Assembly: GCA_011524615.1 (NCBI GenBank) | Contig: WTJZ01000004.1 | Location: forward strand, 1-8,673 | Length of the DNA stretch: 8,673 bases | Origin: Akkermansiaceae bacterium | GTDB lineage: Bacteria; Verrucomicrobiota; Verrucomicrobiia; Verrucomicrobiales; Akkermansiaceae | Direction of reading: 5' to 3' | Shown: piece after piece, positions 1-5,501 of the stretch | Layout of the letters: each line of letters begins with the position of its first letter | How positions within the stretch are numbered: position 1 is the first letter of the stretch | The notes under the pieces: generated by a model | What the model was told of the DNA's origin: nothing | What the model saw: only the letters and a program-made list of their open reading frames with translations | The model's database searches: none | Position numbers and translations under genes: made by a program

Positions 1-92
1 ATCCATCACCTGCGAGCCCTGCAGCGAATCGAGGCTGGGCAGAGGCGGCGGAGAAACAACTCATGGAGCAAGGGATTCTTACTGCGCTGTAG
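1..92 (+). CDS. possible C-terminal end of an upstream gene (partial)
   Basis: An open frame runs in from the window edge and stops at TAG 90-92. It would encode about 29 residues, and its last part (GWAEAAEKQLMEQGILTAL) reads like an amphipathic, Ala/Glu-rich C-terminal helix. The other two plus frames are also open across this short stretch, so the choice rests only on composition and on the stop lying 30 bases before the next gene. No family can be named from so little sequence. Confidence 0.35.
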   Translation, partial: PSPASPAANRGWAEAAEKQLMEQGILTAL

Positions 93-122
93 AAGTGGGG
101 CAGGGTGAAAAATAGATAAAGT

Positions 123-419
123 ATGAAAACATTAACAGAATTTAAGCAAGCGGTGGCTGCCTCGGCACGTCCGAGTGAGGAATTATCACGAGAGCTCCAA
201 TCTCTGTGGCTAGAGAGAGCAGGTGATTGGGAGGCGGCTCATGAGTTGACGAATGAGATGCATGGTAAGAATGGAGCCTGGATCCATGCCTATCTCCATC
301 GAGTGGAAGGTGATCTCTGGAATGCGGAATACTGGTATAGCCAAGCGGGGGAGAGTCTGCCGGAGCAGTTATCTCTAGAGCAGGAGTGGGATCACCTGGT
401 CACACACTTCTTATCATGA
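123..419 (+). CDS. conserved hypothetical protein with HAYLHR/EGD/NAEYWY signature (98 aa)
   Basis: A small soluble protein with no signal peptide or membrane segment. It is acidic and Trp/His-rich. The visible signature is GDW (34-36) followed by AAHEL, then HAYLHR (55-60), EGD (62-64) and NAEYWY (67-72), ending with a Leu-Glu-x-Glu-Trp stretch near residue 85-89. From memory, this pattern recurs in short uncharacterised proteins of Verrucomicrobiota and some Bacteroidota; no function is known to me. The alternating helices with GDW-A-H and EGD-NA-YWY resemble a two-repeat TPR-like hairpin, which is an inference. The ATG at 123 is the first start in frame with a plausible length, although the upstream AATAGATAAAGT is a poor Shine-Dalgarno. 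Its stop TGA (417-419) overlaps the next start as ATGA, indicating translational coupling to the dgkA-type gene. Confidence 0.85.
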   Translation: MKTLTEFKQAVAASARPSEELSRELQSLWLERAGDWEAAHELTNEMHGKNGAWIHAYLHRVEGDLWNAEYWYSQAGESLPEQLSLEQEWDHLVTHFLS

Positions 420-769
420 GGCAGCCGAGTTTATTGCAATCCTTTAGGCATGCTTGGGAAGGCGTGAGAACGACCTTTCTCCAGGAGAGGAACTTTAGGC
501 TACATGTAGCGGCCGCGGTAGGAGTGATCTTAGTTGGTAGTGTGGTTGGATTGACCCGCATGGAGTGGCTAGCCATAGGAGGAACGATCGCGCTGATGTT
601 CGTATCAGAGCTCTTTAATACCTCGCTGGAGAAGATCTGTGACGCGGTCACACTAGAGAAGCATCCATATATCAAACTCGCCAAGGATGCTGCCGCCGGA
701 GCCTGCCTCGTAATGGCTTGCTTTTGCCTCTTAGTGGGAGGCGTGATCTTTTTACCAAAGTTTCTTTAG
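416..769 (+). CDS. dgkA: undecaprenol/diacylglycerol kinase (DgkA family)
   Basis: A small integral inner-membrane lipid kinase (117 aa). Enzymes of this family phosphorylate undecaprenol or diacylglycerol with ATP, feeding or recycling the lipid carrier for peptidoglycan and surface glycan synthesis. Visible family motifs are ERNFRLH (24-30), the catalytic/metal-binding block SELFNTSLEKICDAV (64-78; E65, N68, E72, D76) and AKDAAAGA (89-96). Hydrophobic segments lie at about 31-48, 50-64 and 94-114, matching the three-helix family fold. The motif style resembles the undecaprenol-kinase branch, but substrate cannot be decided from sequence. An in-frame ATG exists at 386, but 416 gives an ATGA overlap with the preceding gene and the standard N-terminus (SLLQSFRHAWEG). 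A stretch of 126 bases separates it from lptD. Confidence 0.92.
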   Translation: MRQPSLLQSFRHAWEGVRTTFLQERNFRLHVAAAVGVILVGSVVGLTRMEWLAIGGTIALMFVSELFNTSLEKICDAVTLEKHPYIKLAKDAAAGACLVMACFCLLVGGVIFLPKFL

Positions 770-895
770 AGCTTTTCATAAGAGTGGAGTTCGTTTGATT
801 ATGTAAACGTGTGAGATGAGTGTATTGATGGTGGTTCTGTAGATATTCTCAGGGATTAGGGAGTCAGTAGGCTTTACAGAAAGAGTGGACACGCT

Positions 896-3190
896 ATGAA
901 TGCTGGTGTGATGACTCGTCTTATCAGTATCTGGGCTTTGGTGATGGTTTCCTCGGTTTATGCGGAGGAGATGATCGACTTCTTTAGTATGTCGCCAGCC
1001 ATGCCACAGGAACTGGAGGTGACGAATGAAGGGCAGACAGAATATAAGTCTAAGGAGCGCCAGATCGTGTGCTCTGATATGGTCGTGATCAAGGCTGACT
1101 CGGGCGTGCAGATGTATGCAGATCACGCCCTCATCGATCTCGCTCAGGAGCGAGTGGTGATCACGGGGAACGTCAGTGTCTATAATGGCCCAATCCTCTT
1201 CAAGGGGGAGCGAGCGAGTTACTTCTACAAGACTAAGAAACTGGATAGCTCACAGTTAAGAACCACGATGGACCCCTTCCTCCTCCAAGCAGGTCGGATG
1301 AGGACCATGGATCGGGACGGAGTGCCAGTGTTGGTCGCAGATCAGGCACGGCTCACCACAGATGACTATCAGGATCCGAGTTACTGGATCACAGCGGATC
1401 GGATTTCGATCTATCCGAATCGGTTGGCGACCTTTAAGAACATGAAGCTCAAGATCGGTGGGGTTCCAGTACTATGGTTTCCTTACCTAGCGCAGTCGAT
1501 GGATAAGGATCTTGGTTACCGCTTTAGACCCGGGGGGCAGACCCATTTAGGTTTCTTCTGGCGGAACCGATACGGGATGCATGTTGGCGGAGAGCGTGAC
1601 AGTGTCACAGGCAGGCATAAGGACCCGGATTATCTGCTACAATGGCAGCTCGACCCGTATAGCAGAAGGGGTGTCGGTCTAGGGGCGACGCTGCAGGATC
1701 TCGACTTTATTGGTAATTCGGAGTTAGGGCTGTACTCCGCGTATTGGATCAATGACTTTGCCCCTACGGTAGAGGTGACTCGTGAGAACCGATCAGACCT
1801 CTCGAGTAATCGATACCGCTTCGAGGTCAAAGAGCGCCGCCGGTTTGGCAATCTCTTTGGCGAGCAAATGACGCTAGATACGAACCTGACGTGGCTGAGT
1901 GACGAGTTCTTCTTGCTCGACTTCTTCCAGCAGCAGTATCGCTCTCATCCTCAGCCAGATAATGCCATCACTCTGAGTCATCAGCATGGACGAGCGGTGA
2001 CGACCTTATTGTCACGCTTTCAGCTCAATGACTTCTATGAAGCGGATACGAGATTGCCGGAGCTCAGCTTTGACTGGGTACGAAGTCCTATCGCACAGAC
2101 AGGAATACTCTATGAGAGCCAAACGAGTCTAGGGTACCTTAAGCGTAGCATAGCGGATGCAAAGGTGGAGGAACTCAGTAATGAGTTACTCACGGCCTCT
2201 ACGACCGTCACGGATGAGATCCAGATGGTGCTGGATGAAGATGCCTACCTCCGTGGGCATACGTGGCATGAGCTCTCCTATCCGATGCAGGTAGGGGGAG
2301 CGATCAGTGTGACCCCTCGACTCGGAGGCGGATACACCTCCTATCATAGTAATGATGGTACGGCGGGCAGGACGATCAATCAGGTAGCAGTCGATACCTC
2401 ACTCCGCCTCAGTAAGAACTATAGTGGGGTCGATAATCGCTGGCTCGGGCTCAGAGGGCTCACGCATGTCGTACAACCCTATGCGAATCTGACCCTCCTA
2501 GAGGTGTCCGATCTAGACACTGAGTTCTCGCCTGTAGATACACTGACTCCGATTACTAGACCTCGACCAACGAATGTGGGGCGCTACAGTGCTCTCGATG
2601 TTCTAGATGATTGGTCCTTTGTCCGTACCGGTCTTCGTCATAAGTTCCTCACCTCTGCTGGCAAGGGTCAGGCTAAGCAATGGCTCTACTGGGACTCGTA
2701 CATGGATATCTTATTAGGACAGGAGGACTCAGATCAGACGACCTCGAACCTCTATAATGAATTCCTCTGGACTCCTAAGTCATGGGTCAGTCTGAACCTA
2801 GAGACCCAATTTCCGATCGCGGATACCGAGAATGACTTCTCAGAGATCTATCTGGGATCTAGTCTAATGCTAGGGAAGTCGACAGAGCTACGTGTCGGCT
2901 ACAGCTTCCTAGAGAATCATCCGATCGTACAAGACTCTAATCAAGTGAGCTATAAGTTGTATCATAGGGTCAATGACCAGTGGGGAATCAGCTCTGAGCA
3001 CCGCTGGCAGCTCGATGATAATACCCTAGAACTCCAGCGCTATAAGCTCGACCGCAGTGTGAAGAGCTGGATCGTCTCCGCAGAGGTCTTTCAGCGTGAC
3101 TTTCGTGTTCGCAAGGAGTTTGGCTTTGGGGTCGGCTTCACGGTGCGCGATTTTCCAGATATTTCGTTGCCACTTTCCTTTCAGCGATAA
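896..3190 (+). CDS. lptD: LPS-assembly outer-membrane protein LptD (OstA/Imp)
   Basis: The outer-membrane beta-barrel that receives lipopolysaccharide from the LptA bridge and, with LptE, inserts it in the outer leaflet. At 764 aa it is close to the usual length (E. coli about 780). A signal peptide covers residues 1-23 (hydrophobic core SIWALVMVSSV, cleavage after VYA). An OstA/LptA-like jelly-roll follows at about 58-190, with ADHALIDLAQERVVITGNV (75-93) typical of that fold. The GVPVLWFPYL segment (189-198) is the hallmark leading into the barrel domain, which spans about 205-764 with many alternating aromatic strands and a HVVQPYANL element near residue 490. Only one cysteine is present (C59), so the interdomain disulfides of E. 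coli LptD cannot form. The start at 896 has a GAAAGAG stretch upstream; ATG 911 is an alternative that still keeps the signal peptide. It is followed 10 bases later by the nitroreductase gene. Confidence 0.93.
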   Translation: MNAGVMTRLISIWALVMVSSVYAEEMIDFFSMSPAMPQELEVTNEGQTEYKSKERQIVCSDMVVIKADSGVQMYADHALIDLAQERVVITGNVSVYNGPILFKGERASYFYKTKKLDSSQLRTTMDPFLLQAGRMRTMDRDGVPVLVADQARLTTDDYQDPSYWITADRISIYPNRLATFKNMKLKIGGVPVLWFPYLAQSMDKDLGYRFRPGGQTHLGFFWRNRYGMHVGGERDSVTGRHKDPDYLLQWQLDPYSRRGVGLGATLQDLDFIGNSELGLYSAYWINDFAPTVEVTRENRSDLSSNRYRFEVKERRRFGNLFGEQMTLDTNLTWLSDEFFLLDFFQQQYRSHPQPDNAITLSHQHGRAVTTLLSRFQLNDFYEADTRLPELSFDWVRSPIAQTGILYESQTSLGYLKRSIADAKVEELSNELLTASTTVTDEIQMVLDEDAYLRGHTWHELSYPMQVGGAISVTPRLGGGYTSYHSNDGTAGRTINQVAVDTSLRLSKNYSGVDNRWLGLRGLTHVVQPYANLTLLEVSDLDTEFSPVDTLTPITRPRPTNVGRYSALDVLDDWSFVRTGLRHKFLTSAGKGQAKQWLYWDSYMDILLGQEDSDQTTSNLYNEFLWTPKSWVSLNLETQFPIADTENDFSEIYLGSSLMLGKSTELRVGYSFLENHPIVQDSNQVSYKLYHRVNDQWGISSEHRWQLDDNTLELQRYKLDRSVKSWIVSAEVFQRDFRVRKEFGFGVGFTVRDFPDISLPLSFQR

Positions 3191-3200
3191 TATTAGGAGT

Positions 3201-3842
3201 ATGTCAGCGATTGATCAATTACAGGAACTGCTCGAGTTCCGCTATGCGTGTAAGGCATTTGACGCAGAGAAGGCGCTCACTCCAGAGGAGAAGCAAGCGA
3301 TGTTTAATTCACTCGTACTCGCCCCATCCTCCTTCGGGCTCCAGCCATGGAAGTTCGTTGTGGTGGAGACGGCAGAGACACGCGAGAAGCTTCGTGAAGT
3401 TTCTTGGGGACAGGGACAGGTCACAGATGCTGACCTCTTCGTCGTCTTTACGGTGAAGACTCAGATCGATGAGACGGCTGTAGATGAGTGGATGCAACGC
3501 CTCGCGACCGTTCGTGGAGTAGAGCTCGATACTCTCGATGGGTATAAGACTGTGCTCATGGGATTCATCTCAGCAATGAGTGATGAGCAGAAGATCGACT
3601 GGGCTAAGAAGCAAGCTTACATCGCCCTTGGTCAACTCATGACCTCAGCGGCTCTTCTCAAGCTCGACACCTGCCCACTAGAGGGAATCGATCCAAAGGC
3701 ATATGATGAGATCCTAGGCCTAGAGTCACAAGGTCTCACGACAGCAGTAGCATGTGCTGTAGGGCATCGTAGTGCAGAAGATAAGTACGCAGAGGCTCCT
3801 AAGGTCCGCTTCGAGGAAGCAGACCTCATTCAGACGGTCTAA
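3201..3842 (+). CDS. NfsB-like NAD(P)H-dependent nitroreductase / FMN oxidoreductase
   Basis: A cytoplasmic flavoprotein of the nitroreductase superfamily (213 aa), expected to be an FMN-binding homodimer reducing nitroaromatics, quinones or flavins with NAD(P)H. The physiological substrate is unknown. Motifs are RYACKAFD (14-21; R14 and K18 at the FMN phosphate-binding site), APSSFGLQPWKFVVV (41-55), CPLEGIDPKAYDEILGL (158-174) and GHRSAEDKYAEAPKVRF (188-204), laid out like E. coli NfsB including its C-terminal K/R contacts. The open frame extends upstream into lptD to 3096, but ATG 3201 gives the correct N-terminus. An AGGAG sits at 3195-3199, only one base before the ATG, which is unusually close. 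With a 10-base gap it is very likely co-transcribed with lptD, and a terminator follows at 3870. There is no obvious functional link with LPS export. Confidence 0.9.
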   Translation: MSAIDQLQELLEFRYACKAFDAEKALTPEEKQAMFNSLVLAPSSFGLQPWKFVVVETAETREKLREVSWGQGQVTDADLFVVFTVKTQIDETAVDEWMQRLATVRGVELDTLDGYKTVLMGFISAMSDEQKIDWAKKQAYIALGQLMTSAALLKLDTCPLEGIDPKAYDEILGLESQGLTTAVACAVGHRSAEDKYAEAPKVRFEEADLIQTV

Positions 3843-3869
3843 TCGTCCACTTTTGGTAGATAAAGAAGA

Positions 3870-3897
3870 GCCACTCTGTGATAAGGGTGGCTTTTTT
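3870..3897 (+). terminator. intrinsic terminator after the lptD-nitroreductase pair
   Basis: An 8-bp stem GCCACTCT (3870-3877) / AGGGTGGC (3884-3891), with one G-U pair and a 6-base loop GTGATA, is followed directly by six T's (3892-3897). The A/G-rich bases just before the stem can extend pairing with the T tract. It starts 28 bases after the nitroreductase stop. Confidence 0.9.
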
Positions 3898-3934
3898 CGT
3901 GAATATTTCCATACTCTGGCAGTCAAATGCAGAG

Positions 3935-4729
3935 ATGAGATTACCCCTTATATACCTAATAGCCCTCCTCATGTTACCAGTCTCGGCTAACTCCAAGAGC
4001 TGGCAGCAATCGATCACCAAGGCTCCTGCGGGCCCGTATAAAGAGAAGAAGCACTGTAAGCTCTACTACGACCTCAGCTGGAAGGGATCTCTTAAGGCGG
4101 GGAAATGTGAAGTCGAGTTTAAGCAGAATAAGGGGAAGTCCCAGCCGGTACAGGTCATCTCTAAGGGATATTCTAGCGGGCTCGTTCGCTCTCTCTTCCC
4201 ATATGACTTCTATTATGAGTCCAAGTATAATGGAAGCACCCTGAAGCCGTATAACTTCAATATCTGGGAGAAGACTAAGGAGGAGACCCGTAATATCTAC
4301 GGTACCTTCAAGGGGAACAAGGTCTACACCAGAGATGAGATCACTCCACTCTCCGGAGGGAAGTCTCAGGTACGTAAGAGTAGCTTTGGTTACCCCCAGT
4401 TCTTTGACCTCTACAGCTGTGTACTCTATGTGGGCAGTCAGCCGCTGAAGAAAGGGGAGGAAGTCAACATGGTCATCTATCCCTTTGATAAACCCTATCT
4501 AGCAAAGGTGAAGGTCTTAGGCCGGGAGAAGCATAAGGGGCATCAGTGTATCAAGCTCGATCTCAAGATGAGCAAGATCAATCAAGACCTGAGCCTGAAG
4601 CATTACGATAAGATGAAGAGCGCGACTATGTGGATCACTGATAATGACGACCGCGTCATGGTAGAGCTGCGGTCAAAGATCTTCATCGGAGATGTCAGAG
4701 CGACTCTGAAGAAGACGGAATGGTATTAG
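3935..4729 (+). CDS. exported DUF3108-type protein
   Basis: A secreted or periplasmic protein (264 aa) of unknown function. The signal peptide is residues 1-18 (MRLPLIYLIALLMLPVSA, cleaved before NSKSW). The mature part looks like DUF3108: a beta-rich domain starting YYDLSWKGSLKAGKCEVEF (44-62), then SLFPYDFYYESKYNG (86-100), a central YPQFFDLYSCVLYV (153-166), and a C-terminal ATMWITDNDDRVMVELRSK (230-248) ending with FIGDVRATL. That order (W-x-G near the start, D-D-R-x-hydrophobic near the end) is characteristic of the family. The protein is strongly lysine-rich and has four cysteines (C41, C58, C162, C205), which could form two disulfides in the periplasm. The frame stays open upstream to GTG 3878 and GTG 3899, but those lie in or next to the terminator. 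ATG 3935 gives a clean signal peptide, with only AGAG as a possible ribosome site. It is monocistronic, between two terminators. Confidence 0.83.
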   Translation: MRLPLIYLIALLMLPVSANSKSWQQSITKAPAGPYKEKKHCKLYYDLSWKGSLKAGKCEVEFKQNKGKSQPVQVISKGYSSGLVRSLFPYDFYYESKYNGSTLKPYNFNIWEKTKEETRNIYGTFKGNKVYTRDEITPLSGGKSQVRKSSFGYPQFFDLYSCVLYVGSQPLKKGEEVNMVIYPFDKPYLAKVKVLGREKHKGHQCIKLDLKMSKINQDLSLKHYDKMKSATMWITDNDDRVMVELRSKIFIGDVRATLKKTEWY

Positions 4730-4743
4730 AGTATCTCGTATGC

Positions 4744-4778
4744 AAAAAGGCCTCGCTGGAATCCAGCGAGGCCTTTTT
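4744..4778. terminator. bidirectional intrinsic terminator between convergent genes
   Basis: A perfect 11-bp stem GGCCTCGCTGG (4749-4759) / CCAGCGAGGCC (4763-4773) with an AAT loop is flanked by AAAAA (4744-4748) and TTTTT (4774-4778), giving 16 paired positions in all. The A tract on one side and T tract on the other let it work in both directions. It lies 14 bases after the DUF3108 gene stop and 19 bases beyond the stop of the minus-strand 54-aa ORF, so it probably serves both. Confidence 0.95.
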
Positions 4779-4797
4779 GATTTCTGAGAGACTCAGA

Positions 4798-4962
4798 TTA
4801 TTGGGTAGCAAGCTCTGTTGGGAGTTCTGCAGCGGCATGGCTAGCAGCAAAGGAGTTCGATGGGTAATCGTAAGTATGCGACGGAACAGGGCGAATGTAA
4901 GACGCTGCGAGCCAGGTAAAAACAGCTACCATGATAGCAGCCATGAAGAATTTAACGTTCAT
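4798..4962 (-). CDS. small membrane-anchored or secreted protein (54 aa)
   Basis: A complete minus-strand frame from ATG (4962-4960) to TAA (4800-4798). The N-terminus MNVKFFMAAIMVAVFTWLAA has one lysine followed by a hydrophobic stretch of about 15 residues, which reads as a signal peptide or single membrane helix. The remaining ~34 residues are Pro/Ser/Ala/His-rich and end ELPTELATQ. I recognise no family. Support for its being real comes from the N-terminal topology, its position against the bidirectional terminator that follows its stop, and the absence of any credible gene on the opposite strand. Against it, the bases before the ATG (CCACCTTATCTATCATACAT) contain no Shine-Dalgarno, although neighbouring genes such as the SEDS and esterase genes also lack one. 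If cleaved after LAA or AAS, the secreted peptide would be about 34 residues. Confidence 0.62.
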   Translation of the reverse strand: MNVKFFMAAIMVAVFTWLAASYIRPVPSHTYDYPSNSFAASHAAAELPTELATQ

Positions 4963-5093
4963 ATGTATGATAGATAAGGTGGGACAGCTATGATCAACTG
5001 CACAACTTCAGACAAGCGAGGAATGAGCTTTTGTTACATAAAAGTGAATTTTCTAGGTTCTTCTCGGATTTTTATGGCGCTATTCTGAGGGGG

Positions 5094-5316
5094 CACCAAT
5101 GAACCCCGCCGAACGATGCGCTTCATTTCCTCACTCACTATCAGAGGCGGCATGAGGATACGTTGGTTTCTGGCTACGCCTCTATGGTTCATATCGTGCA
5201 GTAGATTTCGGTTGGATTATATGTCAGGCTTACAGCCCTTTGTTGTTCTGGGTGATCTCTGTCCTATGCCTACGCTCCGCTCCGATATAGGCTGTTATTT
5301 TCGAGGCCTGTGGCCA
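5094..5316. repeat. possible degenerate dispersed noncoding repeat with several hairpins
   Basis: The block contains a succession of short inverted repeats. AGAGGCG (5143-5149) pairs with CGCCTCT (5177-5183). GGCT-tac-AGCC lies in the CAGGCTTACAGCCC stretch near 5226-5239. CCTAT (5263-5267) pairs with ATAGG (5287-5291) around a TACGCTCCGCTCCG loop. GGCC-tgt-GGCC is at 5305-5315. The GGCT..CAGCC and 'CTACGCTCCGCTCCG' elements resemble, from memory, noncoding repeats scattered through Verrucomicrobia and Planctomycetes intergenic regions. Boundaries are approximate, and family membership is an inference until other copies are found. Confidence 0.4.
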
Positions 5317-5379
5317 AGCTTCTCTGAATTGTAAATTTAAGATGGGGAGATTGAAAATGTACGTTCGTCTATGGGGCCC

Positions 5380-5408
5380 TTTCGCGCCCTTTCGTGTTTT
5401 TCGCGGTT
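5380..5408. repeat. short tandem TTTCGYG units, ~10-bp period
   Basis: Three TTTCGYG units start at 5380, 5390 and 5399, spaced 10 and 9 bases. On the other strand they read AACCGCGAA, AACACGAA and GGGCGCGAA, i.e. CRCGAA cores once per helical turn. Similar ACGAA-type decamer runs are, to my recollection, common between genes in several environmental phyla. No function is assigned. Confidence 0.55.
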
Positions 5409-5428
5409 ATCTAGATCCACTCATGTTT

Positions 5429-5459
5429 AGGCGCTCTCTAGCGGGTTTAATGAGCGCTT
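5429..5459. repeat. inverted repeat upstream of the SEDS gene
   Basis: AGGCGCTC (5429-5436) pairs with GAGCGCTT (5452-5459), seven Watson-Crick pairs and one G-U, around a 15-base loop. It lies 42 bases before the start codon at 5502 and is not followed by a T tract, so it is not an intrinsic terminator. It could be a leader hairpin or operator; its role is unknown. Confidence 0.4.
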
Positions 5460-5501
5460 GATCTTATGACTGATATTGCGTAGCTATCTTCTAGTAGTAC
5501 C

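Larger units (their letters stand above)
4963..5501. other. 539-base intergenic region without a convincing gene
   Basis: No frame here looks protein-like. The 72-codon frame at 5116-5334 (+) is Arg/Phe/Cys-rich, has no ribosome site and lies over the repeat-like segment. The region holds the upstream sequence of the minus-strand small ORF (4963 to about 5080), a G-tract/C-tract inverted pair (GGGG 5090-5093 / CCCC 5104-5107), a repeat-like block (about 5094-5316), a TTTCGYG tandem run (5380-5408) and a hairpin (5429-5459) ahead of the SEDS gene. A promoter for that gene must lie here or further upstream, but no convincing -35/-10 pair was found. Confidence 0.6.

Noticed and set aside
386..415. 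Upstream extension of the dgkA-type gene to ATG 386
   Set aside because: It would lie within the preceding gene and add residues not typical of the family; ATG 416 forms a classic ATGA overlap.
770..895. Promoter for lptD in the dgkA-lptD gap (TTGATT near 795, TTGATG near 825)
   Set aside because: Neither has a -10 match at acceptable spacing; a promoter may exist but the sequence does not show it.
776..1126. 116-codon minus-strand frame over the lptD start
   Set aside because: It mostly lies antisense to the lptD signal-peptide and N-terminal region; the His/Arg/Ile-rich product is typical of a shadow frame.
1597..1610. GTGAC-AGT-GTCAC palindrome inside lptD
   Set aside because: A short palindrome within clear coding sequence, with no T tract or regulatory context; likely chance.
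4720..4977. 85-codon plus-strand frame after the DUF3108 gene
   Set aside because: It begins inside the preceding gene, runs through the strong terminator hairpin, and is antisense to the more protein-like minus-strand ORF.
5028..5044. CTTTT-gttacat-AAAAG inverted repeat as a regulator site
   Set aside because: Only five A/T-dominated pairs, no match to a regulator consensus I know, and such repeats are common by chance in AT-rich spacers.
5116..5334. 72-codon plus-strand frame in the intergenic region
   Set aside because: No ribosome site, composition unlike neighbours (Arg, Cys, Phe-rich), no recognisable domain, and it coincides with hairpin-rich repeat-like sequence.
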